This document shows positions 25,074-34,165 of a stretch of DNA of 64,000 nucleotides, one piece after another. The translations under genes and the position numbers were made by a program. Source of the DNA: Chengkuizengella sediminis (GTDB taxonomy: Bacteria > Bacillota > Bacilli > Paenibacillales > KCTC-33759); assembly GCF_010078385.1 (NCBI RefSeq), contig NZ_SIJC01000005.1:186001-250000 (forward strand). Direction: 5' to 3'. Each line of letters opens with the position of its first letter. Within the stretch, counting starts at the first letter, position 1. Below the pieces are notes generated by a model that saw only the letters and a list, made by a program, of their open reading frames with translations, ran no database searches and had not been told where the DNA came from.

Positions 25074-26177
25074 TTATCTGCTGCTGATTTTCAAATTCAC
25101 ATTATATAATTTCCTAGTTAAATAATAAGATAAAATCCCAAATCCAATAAATCCAAAGATATAAAACAAACTATCTAAATAATTTAAGCGATATGGAACA
25201 AATGCTGTTCCAATTATCCCTCCTAATAACGCAAAACAAATAACGATGCCAAACATAAAGAATTTATTTAATTGTGGAAACAATAAAAATTTTCCATTAT
25301 TCTCTACTTTGTTTCGCTCATATAGAAATACACTTAATGGTAATAAAATCAGTGTATAAAAAACTGGAATAAGCAAGAAGTAATAATAAACCTGATAGTC
25401 ATATGAAATAAAAGAATAAAAGCCATCTTCTACAACATTGTTTTGATGAATTACATTAAAAAACAAGTTTTTAATAGAATTTGTATCGAAATAATTTCCC
25501 AAAAACAATATATCCATTTCGTAAAAGAAATCGTATAAATCCCTTTTTAGTACATTTTCAAAGAAACTTCCCAATAAGAAATAAATACCTAAAGGAAATA
25601 TAAAAAAAATAAAAGTTAACGCAGCTTGATATATGAAACCACCTGTAATCGTGCCAAAAAATAAGGCAAAAACATAAAGTGCCACAAAAGCAATAAAAGG
25701 ATAAATAAAATATATAAACGACCATTCAAAATTTAACATGTTTTGATATTCAGAAAAATAAATAATAACTTGAGTGAATATAAAATTTAATATAAACGCT
25801 GAAACAATAAATGTAGTTCCTATCATCCATTTTGATAAAAATATTTGTTTACGTGAAAAAGGAAGTGAAAATGTAAAATCATTTGTTTTATTTCCTCTTT
25901 CAGACCCGATTAATAGGCTTGCCAATATAAAAATTAAGATTAATAACACAACATAGATGGAAGTGAAATTAAGAACATTATCATAAAAGTAGTCTGTATG
26001 GATTTTGAAATCTGGATTGATAGAAAGTTCGTTTTTTTCATATTCCGTAAGATTTTGCAATCGTGTAATCACCTGAATTGGCATTCCCAAAAATAATACT
26101 ATCCACATAGACCATAAGATGAACTTTGCTTGTTTATACTCTTTATTCCATAGTGCTTTATTAAACATGTTCCTCAC
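25074..26177 (-). CDS. ABC-2 type transporter permease (YtrC/YtrD-like)
   Basis: A 367-residue membrane protein with about seven hydrophobic segments. The element FTFSLPFSRKQIFLSKWMIG near residues 97-116 is the conserved cytoplasmic block of ABC-2 permeases (xxLPxSRxxIxxSK). It follows a YtrB-like ATPase and overlaps it by 17 nt, so the two form one transporter unit. B. subtilis has two such permeases (YtrC and YtrD); here there is only one. The transported substrate is unknown; the B. subtilis operon responds to cell-wall-active peptides. Confidence 0.8.
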   Translation of the reverse strand: MRNMFNKALWNKEYKQAKFILWSMWIVLFLGMPIQVITRLQNLTEYEKNELSINPDFKIHTDYFYDNVLNFTSIYVVLLILIFILASLLIGSERGNKTNDFTFSLPFSRKQIFLSKWMIGTTFIVSAFILNFIFTQVIIYFSEYQNMLNFEWSFIYFIYPFIAFVALYVFALFFGTITGGFIYQAALTFIFFIFPLGIYFLLGSFFENVLKRDLYDFFYEMDILFLGNYFDTNSIKNLFFNVIHQNNVVEDGFYSFISYDYQVYYYFLLIPVFYTLILLPLSVFLYERNKVENNGKFLLFPQLNKFFMFGIVICFALLGGIIGTAFVPYRLNYLDSLFYIFGFIGFGILSYYLTRKLYNVNLKISSR

Positions 26178-27042
26178 CTCCTAGTTTGGCTACAAAGATA
26201 TCCTCTAACGTTATCGGGAGTTCTTCGAAAAGTAATGGTTTTTCCTTTTTTATCAATTGAGATATATCATCTGTTTTTTCTTCAAGTAACAAAGTGTATA
26301 CACGTCCTATTTGATTAAGCTGCTTTACCTGACCTAATACTTCAATCCATTCTGGTAAATGCTCTTTAAAAACAACCTGGATTTTTTTATATTCCCTCTT
26401 CATATCCATGAGTTCATTATGGGACTCAATCCTTCCCTCTTTCATTACCATGATTGTATCTGCAATTTGTTCTAATTCTTCTAAGCGATGGGATGAAATC
26501 AAAATCGATGTATTCCCTTCAGACACTTCTTCTAAGATATATCGTATAATTTGTTTTTTTATAATGACATCTAAACCATCCGTTGGTTCATCAAGAATGA
26601 TCAGTTTTGCCTTTGTTGAGAAAGCAAGCACAAGAGAAAATAAAGCCTTCATCCCCTTAGAGTACTTTCCTATCTTCTTCCCCTGATTTAATGAGAATTT
26701 TTGTAATAAACTATAAAAATAATTTCGATCAAAATCGGGATATATCAATTCATAAAGTTTCACAATCTCTGATATTGAATAATTTTTTAAAGCCTCAGGA
26801 GAATCAGGAACAAACACCATATGTTGTTTCATGTTTGGATTTGTGTAAACACTTTGACCTTCAAAACTTGTATCTCCATTATTGGGGGTTAATATCCCTA
26901 CTATCGTTCTTAATAATGTTGTTTTTCCAACACCATTTCTACCTACTAAACCTATGATTTTTCCAGGTTCAATCTCAAAGGATATATTGTCTAGAATTTT
27001 ATTATCTTGAATTTTTTTACTTAATTTTTCAACTCTTAACAT
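26161..27042 (-). CDS. ABC transporter ATPase (YtrB-like)
   Basis: A 293-residue nucleotide-binding protein. Walker A is GRNGVGKTT near residues 33-41, the signature region GKYSKGMKALFSLVLAFS (degenerate, as in YtrB), Walker B LIILDEPTDGLD, and the H-loop ISSHR. A C-terminal extension of about 80 residues is usual for ATPases paired with ABC-2 permeases. It overlaps the regulator gene upstream by 14 nt and the permease gene downstream by 17 nt, which indicates tight coupling. Confidence 0.85.
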   Translation of the reverse strand: MLRVEKLSKKIQDNKILDNISFEIEPGKIIGLVGRNGVGKTTLLRTIVGILTPNNGDTSFEGQSVYTNPNMKQHMVFVPDSPEALKNYSISEIVKLYELIYPDFDRNYFYSLLQKFSLNQGKKIGKYSKGMKALFSLVLAFSTKAKLIILDEPTDGLDVIIKKQIIRYILEEVSEGNTSILISSHRLEELEQIADTIMVMKEGRIESHNELMDMKREYKKIQVVFKEHLPEWIEVLGQVKQLNQIGRVYTLLLEEKTDDISQLIKKEKPLLFEELPITLEDIFVAKLGGEEHV

Positions 27043-27427
27043 CTGTTTCGCCCCCTAACTCCTTATCCAATTCATCAAGCCATTCTGTTATTTGATTTTT
27101 TGATATCCCATAATACCTTGCTTCAATTAAAACTTGCTTTAACGTATTTTTTAACTCTTCCATTTTTTTTGAATCTAAATTAGAAACAGGTTGATCGGAA
27201 ATGAAAGTCCCTTTTCCTCGAAGTGTGACTATCACCTCTTGCCGTTCCAATTCCTGATAAGCCTTACTTACAGTATTAGGATTGACCAATAGATTGGAAG
27301 ATAATTCTCTAACAGAAGGCAGTTTCTCATTCACTTGAAGAATTCCTTTCACTTTAAGTTCTTTAATCTGTTTAATAATCTGTTCATAAATGGGAGTTTG
27401 ACTTTTTTGATCGATATGTACTAACAT
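27029..27427 (-). CDS. ytrA: GntR-family repressor, YtrA subfamily
   Basis: A 132-residue regulator. The N-terminal winged helix-turn-helix (TPIYEQIIKQIKELKVKGIL, LPSVRELSSNLLVNPNTVSKAYQELERQ) is followed by only a short helical C-terminal tail, the defining feature of the YtrA subfamily. It should repress its own ABC operon by binding the 13-bp inverted repeats directly upstream. GGGAGGA lies 6 nt before the ATG. In B. subtilis, YtrA regulates the homologous ytrGABCDEF operon. Confidence 0.88.
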   Translation of the reverse strand: MLVHIDQKSQTPIYEQIIKQIKELKVKGILQVNEKLPSVRELSSNLLVNPNTVSKAYQELERQEVIVTLRGKGTFISDQPVSNLDSKKMEELKNTLKQVLIEARYYGISKNQITEWLDELDKELGGETDVKS

Positions 27428-27445
27428 ATGATTTCCTCCCTTATC

Positions 27446-27484
27446 TGTATTAAGTGTATCACATCAAATAGTACACTTAATACA
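27446..27484 (-). promoter_or_regulatory. YtrA operator
   Basis: Perfect inverted repeat TGTATTAAGTGTA-N13-TACACTTAATACA. It contains the established YtrA site AGTGTA-N13-TACACT. It starts 19 nt upstream of the ytrA-like start and overlaps the region where the promoter must lie (TTGTAT near 27487). Confidence 0.85.
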
Positions 27485-27574
27485 ATACTGGATTTTCTTA
27501 TTCAAGTCAACGATTTATGATATACAATTGTTTCCAAAATTAAATATGATTATGATAAATAGCTATCCAAACAT

Positions 27575-27604
27575 AAAAAGGAAGACTCTCAAGGAGAATC
27601 TTCC
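27575..27604 (-). terminator. Terminator after the MOSC gene
   Basis: GGAAGATTCTC/GAGAGTCTTCC on the minus strand forms an 11-bp stem with one mismatch, followed by TTTTT. It lies 42 nt past the stop at 27646. Confidence 0.8.
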
Positions 27605-27645
27605 AATATTAAACATATTCAGTTCAGTATTTCTTGAAGGTGATT

Positions 27646-28284
27646 TTAAATAATTTCATTTAATCTTTTTTTGAACTTCTCACGTAAAGAAGCTTTTAAT
27701 TCCACAACTTCTACAACTCTTTTTAACAAATCTACATTTTTTTGATCAGAATAATGCAATTTATTCACATCAGAAATGGAAACTTGTTTGGGGTGTCGTT
27801 GGATAAGACTTAAAGTTTGTCCTGGTTCAATATATCCTTCTTTTAACACACGAAAATAAAAACCGGTATAACCGCTGTCACTAACCTTCTTTGCAAATTG
27901 ATCATTATTAAATTTCTTTGCTAAAACTCTACATGGTTGTCTAGGCAAACTAACTTGTAGCCTGGTTTCCCCTAGTTCAAAAATATCACCAATACATACG
28001 TCGTCCTCGGAGATATTCTTTACAGTCAGATTTTCACCAAAAGAGGGAATATCTACTTTATGATTCAATTCCTGCTCCCAATGTTCGTAGTGATCATAAG
28101 AATATACACACAAGACCTGGTCTTCTCCACCATGGTGTTTCAAATCAGCTTGTTCATCTCCAATAATAATTGTTGAAGATACATATACCTTTTCTGTTAT
28201 TGGGAATTTATTGATGGCGGAATTTAAACCTTCTTCAATTTGTTTTGACTTCCCAATATTAATTGATTTCACTTCATAATTCAT
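27646..28284 (-). CDS. MOSC-domain protein (YflK/YiiM-like)
   Basis: A 212-residue MOSC (molybdenum cofactor sulfurase C-terminal) protein. The HHGGEDQVLCVYSYDHYEHW block lies near residues 54-73, FGENLTVKNISEDDVCIGDIFELG near 84-107, and the conserved cysteine of RQPCRVL near 116-122. Stand-alone MOSC proteins such as YiiM detoxify N-hydroxylated bases using molybdenum cofactor, and B. subtilis YflK has similar layout. The C-terminal 60 residues match the 3-alpha domain of this subgroup. GGGGAG lies about 5 nt before the ATG. It is monocistronic, with its own terminator. Confidence 0.85.
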   Translation of the reverse strand: MNYEVKSINIGKSKQIEEGLNSAINKFPITEKVYVSSTIIIGDEQADLKHHGGEDQVLCVYSYDHYEHWEQELNHKVDIPSFGENLTVKNISEDDVCIGDIFELGETRLQVSLPRQPCRVLAKKFNNDQFAKKVSDSGYTGFYFRVLKEGYIEPGQTLSLIQRHPKQVSISDVNKLHYSDQKNVDLLKRVVEVVELKASLREKFKKRLNEII

Positions 28285-28448
28285 GAGCTCTCCCCACTTC
28301 CTTATGTATGTTATATAAGATAATAATAAACCTATCTTAACAAGGAAGGGTTTACTTTACAATGCATAAATAACCCACAATTGTAACGTGATTCAAGATC
28401 AAAAAAAGTGTTTAAAGAGCTCAATATATTATTGAAATGATTATTTTT

Positions 28449-28497
28449 AAAAAAAGATATGCAAGGAAGTCCAGTAAGAGCTTCCTGCATATCTTTT
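28449..28497 (-). terminator. Terminator after the first SLH-GH18 gene
   Basis: A 17-bp stem (AAAAGATATGCA..GGAAG with CTTCC..TGCATATCTTTT, one bulged A) with an 11-nt loop and a T-run on the minus strand. Confidence 0.85.
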
Positions 28498-28516
28498 CCC
28501 AACAAAAGATAAATTA

Positions 28517-30079
28517 TTATTGTAATCCTTTTTCAATGGCCGTCCATAAACCATCATTTGTCAAACCAATTTCCCAAACTGATACACCTGCTAAACCATA
28601 TTGATCAATTAATTCGACTTTATCTATTATACTTTCACTGTCTTCATACCAAACGATATGTTCTTGTCCATCAGCATCCGTATATGTTAGATACGGAGAA
28701 TTTGCAGCTTCATCACGGTACATTTCTGTACTTTCATTATTGGTCATAATATTAGAGAGTTCACTCCATAATATCGTTTTATTTTTTGAAGCATCATTTA
28801 AATTCCAATCATAACCATAAGAAGGGATTCCTATTAATATTTTATCAGAATCTATTTCAGATACTGCATATTTCACTACGTCTTCTACCCAATTTAATCC
28901 TGAAACTGGACCTGCAGAACCCCAAGGACCATTTTGATCATAAGACATTAATTGTATATAATCTACAATTTCTCCTAATGCATCGTAATCAAAGGCTCCA
29001 CTCCAAGCCGCATTTGGATTGTCAGATGATTTTGCTGAAACTGAAACGATAACTTCATATCCTTTAGGTTGTAATTGATCAGCTAGTTTTTGCACAAACT
29101 GAGTATATACTTGTCTATCCTCAGGGTGCATATTTTCAATATCCAAATTAACTCCATCATAATCATATTCTTTCAATAACTTTTCAATATTATTAATGGT
29201 TTTCTCGCTTAATTTTGTATCGTTTAATATAAGGCTTGCCAAATCTGGATCAAAACCATCTCCATTGTTTATTGCAGCATAGGTTGAAATGTTATTTCCA
29301 TTTGCAAAATCCACACCTTCGCTTGCAAATAAGCCATCGATTTCCCCTGATTCAGTTAGAGAAAATGTAGATGTAGCAATTGAATTTATAGATTTTTCAT
29401 ATAAAATTAATGAATCATATGATGACACGTCTTGCGGATTATATTTCGTATAAAATGCAAGTACTTTTTTATCTTCTATTTTAGATATTAAACCTTGTTC
29501 TTTTGCTATACCGTATACTGAATAGGCTGACTCTACTAAAAACTTACGATTGGCAGAAATAGTATAATCCTCATGAGTTTCTATAAAGTTCCAATCTAGG
29601 GCAGCTGCAATATAATCTACAGCCCAAGTACTCACATTACCTTTAACAGTTTGGTTTTTTGCAATTTTTTCATCGGTTAATTTTTCATATCCAACGGTTA
29701 ACATTTTGGCAAACTGCTCATAAGTAACAGTTTCTTTAGGTGCAAACTTACCATCACCCATTCCATTAATAATTCCAATTTCAGCTGCAGCTTCTATATA
29801 TTTATAAGACCAAGTACTCATTGGAACATCAGAAAAAGTTGGACTCTCGGAAATATTTGATAAATCTAAATCAAACAAAAGTGCGATAATTTTTGCTGCT
29901 TGCTCTCGGTTCATTTTATCTTCTAAATGAGGTAATCCATCATCATACCCACTAAAAATTCTTTCTTCTTTTAATTCATCAAACTTCTGTTCTGTAGTTT
30001 TTGCTTCAACAGTAGTGAATGTAGTCATCAATGCAAATACCATGGCTGATGTAAGTAACATAGATAAACTTTTCTTCAT
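28517..30079 (-). CDS. Secreted SLH-domain glycoside hydrolase family 18 protein
   Basis: A 520-residue exported protein. A signal peptide at residues 1-26 is followed by three S-layer homology (SLH) repeats at about 30-200, e.g. EERIFSGYDDGLPHLEDKMNREQAAKIIALLF and NGMGDGKFAPKETVTYEQFAKML. Residues about 205-520 form a GH18 domain with the active-site strand YDGVNLDIEN near 304-313. The catalytic Glu is present, while the central Asp of the usual DGxDxDxE is Asn, as in many spore-lytic YaaH/SleL relatives. Further blocks are DYIQLMSYDQNGPWG and ILIGIPSYGYDW. SLH repeats should anchor it to pyruvylated wall polymer. It likely cleaves peptidoglycan or a chitin-like polymer. It is a paralogue of the next gene upstream. 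Confidence 0.9.
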   Translation of the reverse strand: MKKSLSMLLTSAMVFALMTTFTTVEAKTTEQKFDELKEERIFSGYDDGLPHLEDKMNREQAAKIIALLFDLDLSNISESPTFSDVPMSTWSYKYIEAAAEIGIINGMGDGKFAPKETVTYEQFAKMLTVGYEKLTDEKIAKNQTVKGNVSTWAVDYIAAALDWNFIETHEDYTISANRKFLVESAYSVYGIAKEQGLISKIEDKKVLAFYTKYNPQDVSSYDSLILYEKSINSIATSTFSLTESGEIDGLFASEGVDFANGNNISTYAAINNGDGFDPDLASLILNDTKLSEKTINNIEKLLKEYDYDGVNLDIENMHPEDRQVYTQFVQKLADQLQPKGYEVIVSVSAKSSDNPNAAWSGAFDYDALGEIVDYIQLMSYDQNGPWGSAGPVSGLNWVEDVVKYAVSEIDSDKILIGIPSYGYDWNLNDASKNKTILWSELSNIMTNNESTEMYRDEAANSPYLTYTDADGQEHIVWYEDSESIIDKVELIDQYGLAGVSVWEIGLTNDGLWTAIEKGLQ

Positions 30080-30252
30080 GGTAAAATCTCCTTCATATAT
30101 TTATTTTAATCAAAAGATGAATATCATATGAAATACATATTACTCTATTACAGTAATCTAAAATATTGAAAAATACAGTTAATATGATAACAACTATTAT
30201 TTTATATTTCTACCAGCAAATGTTTCCACGAATATGAAGTAATTATAGTTGC

Positions 30253-30279
30253 AAAAAAAATAGCCTTTCGGCTATTTTT
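30253..30279 (-). terminator. Terminator after the second SLH-GH18 gene
   Basis: ATAGCC and GGCTAT form a 6-bp stem with a 4-nt loop, extended by flanking A/T runs. Eight T residues follow on the minus strand. It could work both ways. Confidence 0.8.
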
Positions 30280-30301
30280 AGTTAACTTTTAATTCTATCA
30301 T

Positions 30302-32197
30302 TTAGTTATTTTCTAAACCTTTTTCGATGGCTTTCCAAAAATTCTCGTTACCATAGTCAATTTCCCATACGGAAACACCAGCAAAATTATAATCATTAAC
30401 TAAATCTACTTTTTCACTAATACTTATATCATCATCATACCAAACGACATGTTGATTCCCTACATTATCTTTATATTCATAATATGGTGTTCTTGAATTT
30501 GAATCTCTCTTTACTGTAATGCCTCCTTCAGAAAATCTTCTAGTTACTTCTTTTTGACTTATTGCTTTATTATCAGAAGTACCAGATAAATCCCAATCAA
30601 TTGCGTAGCCAGGGATTCCAATTATTATTTTTTCTGATGGGATCTGTGAATCTGCATAATTAAATACATTTTGCAGCCAATCATAACCTGAAACTGGACC
30701 AGGTACGCCCCAGGTTCCATGTTGATCATAGGACATTAGTTGTACATAATCTACAATTTCACCAAGTGCAGCGTAATCAAAAGCTCCACTCCAAGCCGCA
30801 TCTAGATCGTCATATGTTTTTGCTGTAACTGAGACGATCACTTCATATCCCTGAGGTTGTAATCTTTTGGAAAGTTCATCTACAAATTGAGTATAAATTG
30901 CTCTATCGTAATAATACATATTTTCAAAATCTAGGTTAACACCTGAAAAGTTATAATCTTTCACCAAAGCTTCAATATTGTTAATCGTTTTGAGCCTCAA
31001 TTCACTTTTGTTTAAAACTTCATTTGCTAGATCACGGCTAAAAAATCCGTCCTCATCATGATTCCCAATGGCTGCATAGGTTTTAATATTGTTATTTTTA
31101 GAAAAATCTAACGCAACTGTTGGATAATCTCCTTCTATTTCACCTAAATTGGTAATACCAAATGTTGCAGTAGATATAGAATTCATATAATTGTGATACG
31201 TTTTTAATGCTTGCAGTGAGGTACTGTCTTGAGAACCATATTGAGTATAATACGCTAAAACCATTGGTTCTGATCCGTCACCTGCATCTGGTTCTGATCC
31301 GTCACCTGCATCTGGTTCTGATCCGCCACCTGCATCTGGTTCTGATCCGCCACCTGCATCTGGTTCTGATCCGCTACCTGCATCTGGTTCTGATCCGCCA
31401 CCTGCATCTGGTTCTGATCCGCCACCTGCATCTGGTTCTGATCCGCCACCTGCATCTGGTTCTGATCCGCCACCTGCATCTGGTTCTGATCCGCCACCTG
31501 CATCTGGTTCTGATCCGTCACTTGTGCTCGTTTCTGTTTTATCACTAGTATTTGAACCACTATCATTTCCTTCAGATGGGGAAACTACTGGTTCTACTTC
31601 TACTATAACGTTATCCAATAATTTCTTTTCTGTTATATAAGCTGCCTCTACCAAAAATGTACGATTAGCAAAACTTCTATAATTTTCAGTTTCTTCGATT
31701 AATCCCCAATTTAATGCGGATGAAACATACTTTTTAGCCCATTTACTCACATGATTTTCATCTGCTAGTTTATCTTCAACAACTTCTTCATTTGTAACTT
31801 GAATATATCCAATACTTAACATCTTTGCAAACTGTTCATAAGTAACTTGATCAGTTGGAGCAAATTCATTGTTTCCTATTCCATTAACTATCCCGTAATT
31901 TACAGCAGCTTCAATATATTGATGAGACCACCGCTCTATAGGAACATCAGAAAACGTCTGTTCACCTGAAGATTCAGAAATGTTTAAACTAAAAAGAAGG
32001 GTAATAATTTTTGCTGCTTGTTCACGAGTCATTTGATCTTCTAAATGTGGCAATCCGTCTTGATATCCACTAAATATGTTTTTTTCCTTTAATGAATCAA
32101 ACTTTTCTTCAGCACTTAACGCACTGACTATACTCAAAGAAGTGAATAACAAAAACACCATGGACGTTGTAAGTATTAACAATAAGATTTTCTTCAT
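30302..32197 (-). CDS. Secreted SLH-domain GH18 protein with Ser-Glu-Pro-Asp-Ala-Gly repeat linker
   Basis: A 631-residue paralogue of the neighbouring gene. It has a signal peptide (1-27), SLH repeats (about 30-200), then a Ser/Thr/Gly-rich linker containing ten copies of the octapeptide SEPDAGGG (variants GSG, GDG) at about residues 231-310. The C-terminal GH18 domain has FSGVNLDFEN near 416-425, DYVQLMSYDQHGTWG and IIIGIPGYAIDW. The neighbour lacks the repeat linker, so the linker was inserted or expanded after duplication. The acidic, flexible stalk would push the catalytic domain away from the wall. AGAGGGGA precedes the ATG. Confidence 0.9.
   Translation of the reverse strand: MKKILLLILTTSMVFLLFTSLSIVSALSAEEKFDSLKEKNIFSGYQDGLPHLEDQMTREQAAKIITLLFSLNISESSGEQTFSDVPIERWSHQYIEAAVNYGIVNGIGNNEFAPTDQVTYEQFAKMLSIGYIQVTNEEVVEDKLADENHVSKWAKKYVSSALNWGLIEETENYRSFANRTFLVEAAYITEKKLLDNVIVEVEPVVSPSEGNDSGSNTSDKTETSTSDGSEPDAGGGSEPDAGGGSEPDAGGGSEPDAGGGSEPDAGGGSEPDAGSGSEPDAGGGSEPDAGGGSEPDAGDGSEPDAGDGSEPMVLAYYTQYGSQDSTSLQALKTYHNYMNSISTATFGITNLGEIEGDYPTVALDFSKNNNIKTYAAIGNHDEDGFFSRDLANEVLNKSELRLKTINNIEALVKDYNFSGVNLDFENMYYYDRAIYTQFVDELSKRLQPQGYEVIVSVTAKTYDDLDAAWSGAFDYAALGEIVDYVQLMSYDQHGTWGVPGPVSGYDWLQNVFNYADSQIPSEKIIIGIPGYAIDWDLSGTSDNKAISQKEVTRRFSEGGITVKRDSNSRTPYYEYKDNVGNQHVVWYDDDISISEKVDLVNDYNFAGVSVWEIDYGNENFWKAIEKGLENN
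31266..31505. repeat. 24-bp minisatellite, ten tandem units
   Basis: Ten head-to-tail units of 24 bp (GGTTCTGATCCG-C/T-CACCTGCATCT on the plus strand) plus a partial eleventh lie in frame within the SLH-GH18 gene. Units differ only at one or two positions, so expansion is recent and copy number probably varies between strains. Confidence 0.95.
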
Positions 32198-32418
32198 GGT
32201 TTCCCCTCTACTAATCTATTTTTTTAATATTCATTTACATAGATACGTACGAATTAAAATACATATAGATTATTCCTGCTCAAGCTATATCATTTTTCAT
32301 TATAAAATATTGATATAAAAGTATATTCATATAATATATGTATTGCTAAATTCCTAATGATCATATCACCTATTTTTTTAATAGACTACTAGTAAATCAT
32401 GCCAATTCTTGAGCAAAG

Positions 32419-32442
32419 AAAAAAACCACCGTTATCGGTGGC
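32419..32442 (-). terminator. Terminator after the phzF-like gene
   Basis: CCACCG/CGGTGG stem (6 bp, extended by one G-C pair) with a 4-nt loop and seven T on the minus strand. Confidence 0.85.
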
Positions 32443-32465
32443 TTATAATTTTAAGTACTCCATTT

Positions 32466-33356
32466 TTATATAGAAACTTTAAAATCTTTTACAAAAACAG
32501 CAGTACCATATATTCCAACTTCATAACCCTCAGAAGTTTGATCTACTTGGACTGATACTCTGCCATCCCTATCTATTTCTTGACCTTGTTCAACTAAAAT
32601 TGATAATTTGTTCGAATCTCGTTCATTATTAATATATTTTGCAAAATACGCGCCCATTACGCCAGATGCCGTACCTGTCACTGCATCCTCAGTTGTTCCT
32701 GAGTAAGATGAAGAAAAATGCCTACCATGCATATCGGCTAATTCGTCGTATGTTTCTAAGCAAAAAGGATGTACAGATGACTTTGGCATTTCATTTAAAA
32801 CTTTTGGAAGAAATTGATTATTAGGTTTCATTTTTTGAAAAGATTCTAGTTTTTTAATAGGTATCAATAACGTCCAAACCCCTGTATTGCCATATACAAT
32901 TGGATATTGCAAGTCTATTTCATGTTTGGTTAACCCTATAGATTCAGCTAACTTGCTTATTGGAGATTTAAAAGGTAAAAACTGAGCAGGTTTTTGTTGC
33001 ATGAATATACTTAATTGTTTTCCTTCTTCATAAACACGAATAGGTAAATGACCTACATTCGTTTCAATTGTAATGGAATCTTGAGTTATTTGTTTATTTG
33101 TTCGAAGCGCATAAATGCTTGCTATCGTTGCGTGACCACATAAATCTATTTCATGTCCAGGAGTAAAATATCTTATACGTACATCTGAGTTATCAGACTT
33201 AAGAATAAATGCTGTTTCATTAAATCCAGCTAATTTTGCAATTCTTTGCATTTGATGTTCATTTAAATGGTCTGCATTTAATACGATACCAGCAGGATTT
33301 CCTTTGTTAGCAATTTCACTGAAAGCATCGATATGTAAAACCTTAATTTCATTCAT
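32466..33356 (-). CDS. PhzF-family isomerase/epimerase-like protein
   Basis: A 296-residue protein with the PhzF double hot-dog-like fold. The N-terminal block VLHIDAFSEIANKGNPAGIVLNA is followed by the catalytic glutamate region GFNETAF (Glu47) and the RIRYFTPGHEIDLCGHATIAS segment. The C-terminal half carries GTTEDAVTGTASGVMGAYFAK. PhzF of phenazine synthesis isomerises a dihydro-hydroxyanthranilate. No phenazine genes are nearby, so this is one of the many family members of unknown substrate. AAGGGGA lies 8 nt upstream. It may be co-transcribed with the SDR gene 28 nt upstream. Confidence 0.88.
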   Translation of the reverse strand: MNEIKVLHIDAFSEIANKGNPAGIVLNADHLNEHQMQRIAKLAGFNETAFILKSDNSDVRIRYFTPGHEIDLCGHATIASIYALRTNKQITQDSITIETNVGHLPIRVYEEGKQLSIFMQQKPAQFLPFKSPISKLAESIGLTKHEIDLQYPIVYGNTGVWTLLIPIKKLESFQKMKPNNQFLPKVLNEMPKSSVHPFCLETYDELADMHGRHFSSSYSGTTEDAVTGTASGVMGAYFAKYINNERDSNKLSILVEQGQEIDRDGRVSVQVDQTSEGYEVGIYGTAVFVKDFKVSI

Positions 33357-33384
33357 GGTGTCTATCCCCTTGTTTGTTTTTCAT

Positions 33385-34131
33385 TTACCTCATATAACAA
33401 CCGTTATTAATATCAAATACAGAACCAGTAAAATTACGAGCAGAGTCCGATAGAAGAAAAGCAACCGTGTTGGCTACATCTTCAGGTTGTAATCTTTCAT
33501 TTAATAGTTCCTTTTCTCTGTATTCATTCATCCGCCATTCCGGAATATCCTCTAACATACTTGTTTCAACTAATCCAGGTGTTACGGCATTGACACGAAT
33601 ATTAGGAGAAAAATTAAGTGCACAACTTTTTGTTAACCCAATAAGTGCAGCTTTCGTTAACCCATACACCGCATCCGTACTACCTTCTTGCCCAGATACA
33701 GATGAGATATTCACAATAGAACCCTTGTCTTTACGCTGTAACAATAATTCCCCAAAAAGTTGTGAAAAGTAGGTAGAGCCCTTTATATTTACGTTTATGA
33801 CCTTATCCATTAGTTCTGGAGTATAATCTAGTAAATCTCTTCCTAAATAAATTCCAGCATTGTTTACAAGACCATCAATTTTAGAAAATTTCATATTAAT
33901 AAGTGAAAAAAATTGCTTAACGTCCTTATGATCCGAAACATCTACCGGAAAAACAAAAAGTGGATTATCGTAATATCTATACTTCAATTTTTCAAGTTTT
34001 TTTAATTGTTTATTATTAAGGTCACAGGCAATTACGGTCGCACCTTGCTCTAAACATTTAATTGTGATTGCTTCTCCTATTCCCCCAGCAGCTCCCGTTA
34101 CGATCATCGTTTTGTTTGTTAATTCGTTCAT
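33385..34131 (-). CDS. Short-chain dehydrogenase/reductase
   Basis: A 248-residue classical SDR. The cofactor motif TGAAGGIG lies near residues 12-19 and NNAG near 87-90. The catalytic Ser is in SSVSGQEGS, followed by Tyr-x-x-x-Lys in YGLTKAA near 156-160 and the substrate-loop block NAVTPGLVETSM. CDLNN after the second strand suggests an acidic residue that favours NAD(H). The start is the ATG at 34131, with AAGGTGA just upstream. In-frame GTG/ATG codons at 34140 and 34137 overlap that site. The substrate cannot be read from the sequence. Confidence 0.88.
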   Translation of the reverse strand: MNELTNKTMIVTGAAGGIGEAITIKCLEQGATVIACDLNNKQLKKLEKLKYRYYDNPLFVFPVDVSDHKDVKQFFSLINMKFSKIDGLVNNAGIYLGRDLLDYTPELMDKVINVNIKGSTYFSQLFGELLLQRKDKGSIVNISSVSGQEGSTDAVYGLTKAALIGLTKSCALNFSPNIRVNAVTPGLVETSMLEDIPEWRMNEYREKELLNERLQPEDVANTVAFLLSDSARNFTGSVFDINNGCYMR

Positions 34132-34165
34132 GCTCATCACCTTATGTATGTAATATATTCTAATT

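Noticed and set aside
26691-26957. 88-residue plus-strand frame in the YtrB-like gene
   Set aside because: It is antisense to an ATPase gene with intact Walker motifs and has no start signals.
31266-31505. Repeat array as a CRISPR
   Set aside because: Units are directly adjacent without unique spacers and lie inside a protein gene.
31207-31566. Two long frames in other phases over the 24-bp repeat (HLHLVLIR and NQMQVADQ repeats)
   Set aside because: A 24-bp repeat is a multiple of three and keeps all frames open. These are shadows of the SEPDAGGG-coding phase, which joins real SLH and GH18 domains.
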